Below the pieces are notes generated by a model. That model did not search any database. It had not been told where the DNA came from and saw nothing but the letters and a program-made list of their open reading frames with translations. Below, in pieces: positions 1 to 9,676 of a stretch of 64,000 bases of DNA (position 1 is its first letter; each line of letters begins with the position of its first letter). The DNA comes from Rhizophagus irregularis (lineage: Eukaryota; Glomeromycota; Glomeromycetes; Glomerales; Glomeraceae): positions 1,984,001-2,048,000 of the forward strand of contig NC_089443.1 of NCBI RefSeq assembly GCF_026210795.1. Reading direction: 5' to 3'. Made by a program: the position numbers and the translations under genes.

Positions 1-105
1 TGTCTATTATTCATTCATAAGATAATCCAACACAAAATTTGGTACTGACAGGTATGTAACTCAAATCATGTATGATTCCAATAGAGTTTGTAAAACATTA
101 CTTAC

Positions 106-221
106 CGCATGTACGGGAGCAAAAGGAAGATTGGGTATTTTTTATCAGGTCGTATATTCTGTATTATTTTATTTAATAATCCATTGGGATGTACATCATA
201 ATCCCACATATTTCTAATCGA
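106..221 (-). CDS. Internal exon of an unidentified gene leaving the left edge
   Basis: On the minus strand a pyrimidine-rich acceptor ending TTCAG (222-224) is followed by an open stretch, and a consensus donor GTAAGT begins at 105. The 116-nt exon reads without a stop and encodes a segment containing MWDYDVHPNGLL and RPDKKYPIFLLLPYM. The next exon would lie below position 60, so start and stop are outside or near the edge. I do not recognise the family. The outer end of the large inverted repeat falls inside this exon: the right arm (ending 17609) keeps the acceptor and about the first 22 nt, then diverges. The exon therefore probably belongs to a gene that was only clipped by the duplication. 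Exon structure is directly visible; function is unknown. Confidence 0.4.
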
Positions 222-419
222 CTGAACAATAAGATTTATTCAAAATCTTGAGACGTCAGTATTAAACATTTAATTAATAAACATTTAACTATAATAGAAA
301 AACTTACGTTTAAAATTTATACCAACAAACAAAAGTTTTGAAATTTAAAAAGGGTTGATTTAATAAAATTTCGCTTGCTGATCACCTGATACTTTAAAAT
401 TATGATATAATTTCGTATC

Positions 420-600
420 CCTAAAAATTTCTTTAAAATATACTACTAAAAAATATACTTAAGCTAAGTATATTTAAGTGTATTTAATTATTTTTAAAAT
501 TGCAATTTTAAGTATAATTTAAGTATATTTTAAAAATTTTAATTATATTTTAAGTCCTATTTTAAAGTATATTAAATACATTTTAAGTATATTTTTTTCA
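420..600. repeat. AT-rich degenerate repeat tract
   Basis: Repeated variants of TTTAAGTATATTT fill the stretch with no open frame of note. A matching tract in the right arm (about 17240-17400) shows it was duplicated with the arm. Confidence 0.5.
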
Positions 601-688
601 TAGGGCGTTCACTCATGCCTCATCTGTATTAAGGGAACACCGTTTTGGCCAGCATTAAGATTGGAATTACTTAATATAGAAATTCTCG

Positions 689-955
689 GTGCCGATCATT
701 TATAATTCTGCCCAAATTTGCGGAATTTTTCGGCGTGTCACTGGAGTCGAACTGTCGAAGTATGCATTATTCCGATATAAAGGACCTTTCAGCATTCTAG
801 TCACCGGAAAGAGTGGTACTGGTAAGGCCAATTTACTTGCAAATCTTGTTCTTGGAAATAAGAGCGAGCATACATACAAGTGGAATCTAGCACCTTATAG
901 AGTACGCAGAAAATTTTCCACCAAGTTATTTTGTGTTTCTTTCGCGAATTTTTGA
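689..955 (+). pseudogene. P-loop NTPase fragment
   Basis: The 88-residue open frame contains a Walker A-like segment (ILVTGKSGTGKANLL) followed by a short helix-like stretch, after which coding character ends. There is no Walker B motif or remaining ATPase core, and it has no ATG-led upstream domain. In an intact P-loop protein the last GK is normally followed by S or T; here it is followed by A, so nucleotide binding is doubtful. It is most likely a relic of a larger ATPase, possibly from a mobile element; the specific family cannot be fixed. The matching place in the right arm (around 17178) has lost the Walker A half by deletion. Confidence 0.4.
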
Positions 956-1785
956 TTTCAAAGTAGTTACGACTTCAATAGACAAGATGGAATCTACTTG
1001 AATATAAAATAAGTAGTAAGTACGTAAAAATTGATGCCAACTAACGTGTTATTCGACGTACTATTCGTCCGATAGTATATTATCTCTATGGAAAGTCTGG
1101 TCAAATAAGCAAGTCAAATTCCGGACAATACTTTTCATAGGGTAATGATTCAATATTTATAAAAAAAAAAGAGATAGTAGTGGATTGTTTCTTCTTATAT
1201 CTTTGTGGTGAAACAGCAAGAGTTACAGATTAACTGAGATACTTTATCATCACTAATCATGCTATTACAATTTACAAACAAATCTCTCTTTTAAGCGTTG
1301 TTTATTTGTTTTCTTCAGAGAAGACATTGAAGATATTACTTTATAAGTATTTTTTTTTTTCTAAAAAAGTTATATATACTTTTCATATAATCTAAAGAAA
1401 TCATGAGATTGATATTCATCCAAAGAAACAATTCATGCCCAATCTAAATTAAAAGTTCATTTCATAATCACGAGTTTCCGTTATCATAAATAAAAATGGC
1501 ATTACGTGAATGCCTTATAAATCTTGGAAACTATTGATAAAAGATACATGCATATATTCTTTTTAAATATACAGATTTCATCTAATAGACAAAATAAAAT
1601 CATATTGTAATAGTTCATTTAATGAAAATTTTCCTTTAAATATTATAAAGTATTAATAAACTTTTTTAGATTTATTATACAAATACGGAATCTAATTCTA
1701 AGTTATTAACACTCTATAAAAAAATTTTTGATTTTTTTCTTTTCAAAAAAAAAAAATAAATAATAACAATTTTTAAATAAATTGA
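956..1785. other. Intergenic, 3' flank of left MFS gene
   Basis: No gene is seen. The sequence is AT-rich with poly-T/poly-A runs and matches 16181-17040 in inverse orientation, so it is simply the duplicated 3' flank. Confidence 0.6.
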
Positions 1786-3723
1786 TTACTCATCAATCCT
1801 AGAATTGATCTTTTCTCTCCAATATTTTCCTTTGTAACTAACAACAAATAAACAAACCACACCAATAAAAGAAACGCAAATCATGATGGTATAAATCAAA
1901 CCAATACCAACAGCTTCTTCAAAAGGTACAGATATAAAAGTAAATAATGTGGCTGCGAACGATCTCGTAAGGTTATTAATTGCAACTGCTGATGCACTTC
2001 TACCTGGAAAAGCATCGACTAAATATGTTGAAACTGAATTAAACACTGTTATAAAACTAAATGCTCCTATTAAATAAGAGTTATAATTTTTTAATCGAAT
2101 TAATTAAAAAAAAATTAAAAGTTAGAGAAACATTGATTTTGTACGTACCAGTGAACATAGCGATAATTGGTAAGGCTATATGTAATCTAGCTTCAAGAAA
2201 CCACCCATAACATACATAAGAAACCGAAATAAAAAAACAACCAATCCAAACACTATGAAGTCTCATTTCAGGATATCCAACACCATTGTTTCTTTTTTTA
2301 GCTTCCATAAGAACATAATCTGACCATTTTCCTCCTATGATACTTCCAATCATATATCCAGTAGCCGGAGCCAAAAAAATTAATCCAACTGTTGATGCTG
2401 AAACATGATATATATCTGCGAAACTTAGCTCAGCTAATGTATTTTGTATATAAATTACTGCACACGTAATACTTATGTATACTATTACAAGTGACATATT
2501 AGGATATTTTAATAAACGTAATGGTGATGTAGGATCAAATCTTTTACGGTGTCGTGAATTTGAAGTTGTATTATTAGGGTTTGGTAAATTTGTAGGAGGT
2601 GCAAATGTTTCAGGAAGTGCAAAGAAAATTAATATTAATATTAAACCTCCAATAACCGCAAGAATCCATAAAATCCATCTCCATCCTAAATAATCTGTTA
2701 CATATCCCCCGATCACTGGTCCTATAACTGTTCCAACCAAAGGTCCAAGATAAAAAATTCCATACGCTTGTCCTCGTTCTAAAAATATAATTAATATATA
2801 TTATTTGTATTTTATACATTTAATTCTTACAATATAATATTAACCTACCAAATGAATGAAAAATATCACCTATTGTTCCGGCACCAATGCTGCAATCATA
2901 AAAATATAGGTAAAGATAAATTTGTTAATATAAATGTCGTAATGAAAGAAACATACCTCAGAACTGCAGAAGCACCACAAGCTTGAACTAATCGCATCGC
3001 TAACAATAACCAAATGCTATTTGATAAACCACATATTGCAGTTCCTATAATATATATTATAAAGGAAGCCAAGTAAACATTACGTCTCGTATAAAACACA
3101 TCAGAATAAGCTGCCCATCCTAGTGGCTGTGCCATAATAATACAAATTTAAAAAGTTAAAAAAAGACTTTTATAATTTATCTAATAATATATTTATACTT
3201 ACTGCCACGCCCATGAAGAAAACATTAACGCCAACTGTATGTAATTATCAAAAATAAATTAATAAAAACACTTCTAAATATGATAATTTTTGAATTCATT
3301 CATTGATATCTTACTTATTCCATTAGCCAGCACTCTGCTAGTTTTTAAATCGTTTTCAATATTGGTAATTGACGGATAAAATATTCTAAATATAAAAAAG
3401 TTGAATATATTTATTTATTTTAAATCCCATTCGTAAAATAAATATTTCACGTACGTGCTTGAAAGTGGTGCAACCATTCCAGCTAAAGAAATAATAAATA
3501 AAATAAAATTTTTCTTTTTTCTCGGCCAATATTTTGGGTCATTCGGATCTTCTATCGTTTCTTTTGGTATTTCAGAGTTAACCGATAATTGGTCGGCAAG
3601 TTTTTTATCACCTTTTTCTATATTATTACTATTATGTAAGGTTAATTCAATATCATTCGTATTTGATTCGTCGTTGTTGGTGGATATAGACGATCTAATA
3701 CTTGTATTATTCTGTTTTTCCAT
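1786..3723 (-). CDS. MFS transporter, DHA1/QDR-like (left copy)
   Basis: This is a seven-exon gene: 3455-3723, 3315-3385, 3203-3234, 2957-3126, 2849-2889, 2149-2778 and 1786-2066. All introns are GT-AG and the joined frame is 1494 nt (497 aa) with no stop. The N-terminal 65 residues are hydrophilic and Ser/Asn/Glu-rich (cytosolic tail). Hydrophobic segments follow, with the loop-2/3 signature PLGWAAYSDVFYTRRNVYL (a variant of the MFS GxxSDrxGRR motif) and the motif-C-like LGPLVGTVIGPVIGGY. This arrangement matches fungal drug:H+ antiporters of the DHA1 type (AQR1/QDR/DTR1 relatives), normally 12-helix plasma-membrane exporters. The substrate cannot be read from sequence. It is a near-identical paralogue of the gene at 14231-16180. 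The start is the ATG giving the shared N-terminus METQ/MEKQ. Confidence 0.85.
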
Positions 3724-4251
3724 TTTTTAAAATTTTAAATTGACACACCCTCCTTATAAATACTTTTCTTACCAACGTTCATTCATTTGAGTCCGGAACT
3801 TGCCGAATACAACTCATTTTCGTAGCACGACATTTAAGTAATTATTTTTTTGTCGATTTGAACATAAAAGGTTAAAAGAAAAGAAAAGTTCAATTAAGCT
3901 AGTACTATTGAAGCTAGTTTTAAACTTTTTTGCCTTAAGGTTCATCCGAGAATATAATGAAGAATAGCTTTTTTTACAAGGTTTAACCATTGTTTTCACT
4001 ATTGATTTAATTGGTTATTAAAAAAAAAAAAATTTTTTTAAATATTCATAAATTTTACTTCATCATGGAATTCTATCCAGCGTTGTTGGCATTAAAAAAA
4101 ATATGCAAAATTGAAAGCTATATTAGGAATTGTGCAACATTAAATTACTGAATTTGGGGATGTTCTAACTTCGGACAAAATTGTTTTTTTTGAAAAAAAA
4201 AAATTTCCCCACATATATACAACCTATTCAAACATATATTTGGTGCATTTA

Positions 4252-4437
4252 AGCCTGCTCTGCAAGTTTACTTAGAGTATAAAATGACGTTATGAATGCC
4301 GTTTTTGACTTATTTGACTTTTCATTTTTATTAAAAATTTATTTATCCATTTGCCAAAATCCGTTTGCTCATATGTAAAGTCAAAAACAGTATTCAAAAT
4401 CTACCTTTTTTTCTTAAGTAAACTTGCAGAGCAGGCT
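4252..4437. mobile_element. 186-bp MITE inside left arm
   Basis: A 23-bp perfect terminal inverted repeat (4252-4274 and 4415-4437, beginning AGCCTGCTCTGCAAG) bounds an AT-rich core without coding capacity. The corresponding place in the right arm (around 13750-13765) lacks it, so it inserted after the duplication or was lost there. Confidence 0.7.
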
Positions 4438-4969
4438 AAAATACGCTTATTTTATGGTTTTAAGTTTATATCATAGATGACCCGCCGGCTTGATTTCAAA
4501 ATATAATCAGTTTCCTGGTTAAACACACCCAGATCGGCATTTCTATCTTTATTATGCAATTATGCATTGTATTTAATCAACTAAATAATTCACCGGTATG
4601 AGTATATAAAATAAAGTTGTTTTGTTTATTAAAATGTAAATATAATATTTTAAATATATAATTGGAGATATCCACCGTATACGAAGTTTTTAAAAAGTTG
4701 CTACGTATGTAACAAAATACTCCTTCAAAATTTGAAGGTATAAATTCTATTTACCAGCCAAAGGGGACTGTTGAACTATGATATTCTTGTGCTAGTAGTT
4801 GATCAATTTTTTTAATCAGCCACTTACGATATATATTGCTAGTATTGCTAAATGATAACAAAAGATGGTTGATGATGTAAAGAATTAATCATGTGATAGA
4901 TAATGTCACTTCGTAGTAGACGGTAACGGCCAAATGTTATAGTACCGGCCAATTTTCATGATTAAATTG

Positions 4970-5183
4970 TTTACAGCAAAATTCGAAATATAGTGGACAC
5001 TTGAAAATTTTTATTGTCGGGATTGTCGGGTACTCGGGTTACCCGGCTAGTCGGGTTATTAGAAAAGAAAATAAATTTTACTGTAATATAACATATTCTA
5101 ATAACCCGACTAGCCGAGCAACCCGAGTCAATCCCAACAATAAAATTTTCAAGTGTCCACTATATTTCGAATTTTGCTGTAAA
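4970..5183. mobile_element. 214-bp foldback (palindromic) element
   Basis: The sequence is an almost complete palindrome. Outer arms read TTTACAGCAAAATTCG and its complement at 5168-5183. The inner arms carry a GC-richer GGGTTACCCGGCTAGTCGG block and the loop is short and AT-rich. There is no coding capacity. It would form a strong hairpin as RNA or a cruciform as DNA. It is probably a non-autonomous foldback MITE. Confidence 0.7.
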
Positions 5184-5309
5184 ATAACTTGTTTATATTC
5201 AAGATTTTGATGTCCCATTGTTTGACTAATTCGGTTATTCATCTGATTGTGATGTAAATTAAATAAATTCGGAAAAAATCAAATACCAAATTTATCGTTC
5301 TTTGAAGAA

Positions 5310-6013
5310 ATGTCTTACGAAATTATACAAGAATTGTTAATGATTTATAAAAATTACTTGAAACTGGCGAGGAACATGATGTTGTTATCTATGCCGGTCA
5401 AAATAAAAATGTTGGCATAATACGATTAATACGCGCACATTACGTACTAGATCAAAATATTTTCGTGCAGAACTATCTAAAAAAAAAAATGATGAAGAGT
5501 CATCTAAAGAAATTGTTGAAAAAAAATGACGGAAAATTTATTTTAAGAATACCTAATGTTCCTCATCGTAAATTATTAATAATCTTAAGATATAGTATTT
5601 ATTGTGGGAATATTGACTTGGAGATATTATAAAGTCTCGACACATTAACACTTTTGAAAAATATAGAAATATTTAAAATTAAATCGTTAACTTCTTGCAT
5701 TAGAGAGCACTTGACTAAAAACCAATGTGAATTTTTACTACAAAATGAGAAATTACTTAAAACAGGAGAAGGGTATGATGTTATCATCTATACTGTTCAA
5801 AATGAAAACGTTACAGACACAACTGAACGTGCGCATTCGATTATCAAAAACCCTGAGATATTATTTAATTCTTATAAGTTTGTTAGTTTAAAATCACCTA
5901 TAATAGAATTACGTTTAAAACGAGATGGTCTATTATTGGATGAAATTGATATATGGAATAGCACAACATTCTATATTTCACAAGATGTTACTGATCGCAT
6001 CTCTAAATTTTAA
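5310..6013 (+). pseudogene. BTB-BACK domain protein, broken
   Basis: Read in shifting frames, 5310-5635 gives MSYEIIQEL, then LLETGEEHDVVIYAGQNKNV, RAHYVL, SKYFRAELSKK, DGKFILRIPNV and YCGNIDL. That is the usual order of a BTB/POZ domain as found in the large BTB families of these fungi. The BACK-like region follows from 5654 as one open frame, including CIREHLTKNQCEFLLQN and PEILFNSYKFVSLKSPIIEL. At least three frame disruptions and an in-frame stop separate the BTB pieces. The C-terminal domain usual in this family (TLDc or Kelch) is absent. BTB proteins normally act as substrate adaptors for Cullin-3 ubiquitin ligases; this copy cannot make a full protein. Family call rests on motif order, not a search. 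Confidence 0.7.
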
Positions 6014-6590
6014 CAATTTATTCTCTTTTGGAATAATATACACAAATAATAAATAATTTTACTTCTAACCTTAAAAAATTAATATTTTCATGAATTTCTA
6101 AATTGCTTGCTCATTTTTATTATAAGATGAAATCATTACTTTGCAAAATATTTGATATTTCGTATCTGAAAATTAAAATGAAAACTGAAAAATTCGTTTA
6201 TGTAATTAGGTCGATTAATTGGACTGTGGACTTCATCGGGAAATTTTTTAAAGGGATATATATCGATGAAAATGTCACTGATATATATCGGACTCGTCAA
6301 GATATACCGATGTGGATAATTAGGTTATATTGACAATAATTATCAGTATCATTAAATTACGATAATTATCTTATAGTTAAAAATTGTTAAATTATTTATT
6401 GTTAAAGTGTTATGTTACTTTATTGTTAAATAACGTTAAATTATTCATTTGTTGAATATCGTTAGATTAATTAGTTGTTTTATTCAATAATAATTAATAA
6501 ATACATTATTTAAATTAATTACTCTCCATTTCCAAAACTCCAGAATCCTACAAACTTAGACTATAAGAGAAAATAAACAATTCCTGATGA
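6014..6590. other. Intergenic; one weak open frame
   Basis: An open frame at 6103-6333 (+) includes RSINWTVDFIGKFFKG but has no recognisable domain and is followed by simple TTAAA-rich repeats. I see no supported gene here. Confidence 0.3.
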
Positions 6591-6647
6591 AATAAAAAAA
6601 AATTAGTTCAGGTTTCGTCTTCAATCTTCCGAATTCAAACACGAAGC

Positions 6648-7409
6648 CTACGAAAAAAAAATAAAAAAAACGTAAATAACGTTTTAAATAAAAAACGTAA
6701 GTTTCGCAATGAAAGTTATGAAACTTACTCGTCTCTAGTATCCGAACCCTAAAATCATGGAGCCTACAAAATAGAAGAATAAACGTTAATAAACATAACG
6801 TTTACATTAAAACAAAAACAAAAAAGAAACGGTAAATTTCGCAAAGAAACTTACCGTTTCTAATCTCAAGTGCCCCCTGATCGATCTGGGACCTACAAAA
6901 AAATTATAAAAAAAAGAAACGTAAGTACGTGTTTCATTTAAAAAACAAAAAAAAAAGGGAAGTTTCATAAATTTCGTAACTGAACTTACCTGTTTCAAAA
7001 CTCTAACGTTTATAATCGATACCTACAAAAAAAATAATAAACGAAACGTTAAAAACGTTTCTATTAATAAAAAAACCAAAATATAAAGTTTCGCAACTAA
7101 AAGTTGCGAAACTTACCGAAACTAAATGCGTTTATTAAAAAAAAATAATAAAAAAATATTCAAAGTTTCAGTTTGAAACGAAACTTACCATTTCGAAATT
7201 TCAAAATTTACCATTTGACCTACAAAAAGAGAGAAACGAATAATGTTTCTTATAAAAAAAATAAATAAAAAATAAAGTTTCGCAGCACTTACCATTCGAG
7301 ATTTATCACTTCAAAGTTCCCAACTTGAACTACAAAAAAAGAAAAGAAACGTTAGAATGTTTCTTATAAAAAAAAATAGAAAAGATTAAGTTTGCAACGT
7401 GAAACTTAC
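6648..7409 (-). repeat. Array of short intron-like units with micro-exons
   Basis: On the minus strand at least six units have a consensus 5' splice site (GTAAGT) and a T-rich TTTGTAG or similar 3' end. Predicted introns are 7330-7409 (80 nt), 7220-7292 (73), 7023-7116 (94), 6893-6989 (97), 6764-6854 (91) and 6648-6728 (81). Exons between them are 31-38 nt (7293-7329, 7189-7219, 6990-7022, 6855-6892, 6729-6763). A further degenerate unit sits at 7122-7188. Intron ends are alike: GTAAGTTTC near the 5' site is complemented by GCGAAACTTAC a few bases on, and GAAACGTT...AACGTTTC lies near the 3' end. Exons share little. Joined exons do not give a long open frame, so a protein product is not supported. 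Confidence 0.6.
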
Positions 7410-7974
7410 CGTTCAAAATTTACCGTTTCGACGTACACGTATCCCTTTCTTACAAAAAGAGATAAGAAATGTGCAGTAATTCGTACGATATTTTAGAATG
7501 GTAGGCCATAGATTAGGAGAATTTGCTCCTATTCGAAAAGTTGGCTGGAGTTCATTAATTTTTACTGATTAAATTGTAAAGAATTATACGAAGTACAAAA
7601 AAAAAGATAGAGGCGGTTTCTAGAGATAAATAATCATAAATCTAACTCTTAGACGTTATTTTGTTAAATAACTTACTAATCTTCGATTATTGGTTGGAAT
7701 AAAGTTTATACAGTCAAACCTATATGAAATTTTTAGTTATATCTTTTACTCCTATAATTATCATCTCCGTTTAAAAGTGCTATCATAGGTCTAGATCAAT
7801 ATATTATTAGTCATGATGTCAGATGTCACAGAGTCGCAACTGATATTGATAAATTGCGCAATACATCTCTGAGTTACTCATATTTTGAATAACTTTTATA
7901 ACTTTTTGTAATAGTTACGTAATTTTGCGTATACCCACTGATTATGTTTTTCTATAAATAAACCACATTTTGCG
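7410..7974. other. Intergenic stretch
   Basis: AT-rich sequence with no ORF, no obvious repeat and no RNA gene that I can support. Confidence 0.5.
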
Positions 7975-8410
7975 AGATATCTATCTCTATCGTTTTTTTT
8001 ATAATATCTCTCTCATTTTTTTTTATAATATCTCTCGCGTTTTTTAATATCTCTCTCGTATTTTCTTTTTATATATATCTCTTTTTTTTATAATATCTCA
8101 CTCGTTTTTTATAGTATCTCTCGCGTTTTTTAATATCTCTCTCGTATTTTCTTTTATATATATCTCTTTTTTTTATAATATCTCACTCGTTTTTTTATAA
8201 TATCTCTCGCGTTTTTTAATATCTCTCTTTTTTTTTATAACGAAGTTTTTTACAACGTTTTATAACGACGTTTTTTTTGTTTTTTTTTATATCTCTCGCG
8301 TTTTTTAATATCTCACGTATTTTTTTAATGACGTTTTTTACAACGTTTTATAATGACATTTTTTTATAACGTTGTTTTATAACGACGTTTTATATATATA
8401 TTTTTTTTAT
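7975..8410. repeat. Degenerate TATCTCTC(T/G)CG minisatellite
   Basis: About ten variants of TATCTCTCTCG / TATCTCTCGCG spaced by T-rich spacers (TTTTTTATAA), changing to ACGACGTTTTTTATAACG variants near 8240-8400. It shows strong strand bias (pyrimidine-rich). Confidence 0.65.
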
Positions 8411-8411
8411 A

Positions 8412-8625
8412 ACGAGGTATCTCTCTCGTACAAAAAGAGTTTGTTTTGCAGTTTTATTAGTAAAAACGCCCATTTCCTGACGATGTCTAGGTTTTACATC
8501 TGGTCGTCACGCGTAACGAGGTATCTCTCTCGTACAAAAGGAGTTTGTTTTGCAGTTTTATTAGCAAAAACGCCCATTATTTCTGGTGATGTCTAGGTTT
8601 TACATCTGGTCACCAGTATAATGAA
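8412..8625. repeat. Two tandem ~105-bp copies with a hairpin end
   Basis: Copies start with AACGAGGTATCTCTCTCG (8412 and 8516). Each ends with an ATGT-CTAGGTTTT-ACAT hairpin flanked by pairing arms. A third, truncated copy of the hairpin part is at about 8950-8990, between two direct copies of TTC(G/A)ATTCTAGTC. Confidence 0.7.
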
Positions 8626-9180
8626 GATGGTTGAACTTTCTAGACCATTGTATAATATGATATACATAATGTGACTGTAGACGACCTTGGTTTATTGGAA
8701 ACGTGATAAACCCATAGCATATGCCCCTGTCTCCCGGCTGGTCAGCCATAGCATCCCTCTGAGTTTGCCGATTGGTGTTTGAGGTCATAACTCTAGAGTT
8801 CTTCCATATTTTAAGGTGTTTCTCTTCTTTTTCTGTTTCTTTTCTTTCTCCTATGTGTTTAAAAGATTAAGCAAACAGAATTTTTTTAAAATCTTATCCT
8901 GGTGGAGAGCATGACTATGCTTTGACTAGTTCGATTCTAGTCTAAGATCTTGACGCCCATATTCCTGACAATGTCTAGGTTTTACATCTAGTTCAATTCT
9001 AGTCCAAGATCTTGACAATCGTATTTTAATTTTTTTTGGGGAAAATTTTTTTAGGGGATGAATATTATCAATTATCACTTTATCGAAATTTATCTCATGA
9101 TGATTAATTATGATAATTATCAATATCGTTAATTAACATGATAAATTCCAATGTATAACATTAAAATATAAATGTATAGA

Positions 9181-9318
9181 ATCCTCGTAAAATAATTTTA
9201 TCCGTAATTTCTATAAAAATTCCGTTAATTTCCTTGTTTTAAGAATATAAATTCCTTGAATATGATACATTTACGGAAATAACATGGAATAAAAAACAGA
9301 ATAAATTTTTATAAGGGA
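9181..9318. mobile_element. Degenerate MITE, related to 19132-19262
   Basis: The two sequences share an internal block (TTCCGT, AATGATACAT-type, TTTACGG/TTCACGG, AACATGGAA) and matching inverted ends (CCTCGTAAAATAATTTT against AAATTTTTATAAGGG). This copy is the more decayed of the two. Confidence 0.5.
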
Positions 9319-9319
9319 G

Positions 9320-9676
9320 ATGGTAAATTTAGCAATAAATCGACAGTCTTTTAAGTGCCCATACGGATATCATTGTTGTTATGACATCTACGGCGGCAGT
9401 TGTTGTCTTCGCTCCAACATATTAACGAAAGTTTGTATACTTACTTACCTTTACGCCAACGCCTGGACTATTTTCGTGCAGACATTAAAATTTTATTTCT
9501 TTTTATTTATTAGTCAAATAGTATATTTTTCTTTATTTTACGTTACATATTTACAATGTAGTATATATTATTTAATAAATTCGTTTGTTTATCTTATTAC
9601 TGACTTTTCTTATACGACTTGTAACTTAAATCAATTTTTTTTAATAAAGCGTCAGTTATATCTTTATATTATTTGA
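9320..9676 (+). CDS. Cys-rich ORF, hypothetical (fragment)
   Basis: The first 33 residues contain CPYGYHCCYDIYGGSCC, a spacing of paired cysteines reminiscent of granulin-like or small secreted disulfide-rich modules. After residue 45 the frame turns into Phe/Tyr/Leu-rich sequence typical of translated AT-rich DNA. The true coding part, if any, is probably a single short exon. There is no convincing signal peptide before the cysteine block. I do not recognise the gene. Confidence 0.2.
   Translation: MVNLAINRQSFKCPYGYHCCYDIYGGSCCLRSNILTKVCILTYLYANAWTIFVQTLKFYFFLFISQIVYFSLFYVTYLQCSIYYLINSFVYLITDFSYTTCNLNQFFLIKRQLYLYII

Larger units (their letters stand above)
200..4513. repeat. Left arm of a large inverted duplication
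   Basis: This segment is the reverse complement of 13700-17609 over almost its whole length, including MFS exons, introns, promoter region and 3' flank. Arms differ by scattered substitutions and by discrete indels. The left arm has an extra 186-bp MITE and surrounding sequence (about 4165-4455) and a roughly 180-bp P-loop segment (about 640-825) that the right arm lacks. Outer end: alignment stops near 200. Inner end: it stops near 4513. Confidence 0.9.

Noticed and set aside
2475-2693. Plus-strand ORF over the left MFS gene (and 15271-15489 minus over the right)
   Set aside because: Antisense shadow of the conserved MFS exon 6.
5001-5210. 69-aa plus-strand ORF
   Set aside because: Lies within the 4970-5183 palindrome; palindromic sequence often stays open by chance.
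7975-8640. Possible CRISPR-like array
   Set aside because: Repeat spacing and spacer content are irregular and degenerate, and the context is eukaryotic.
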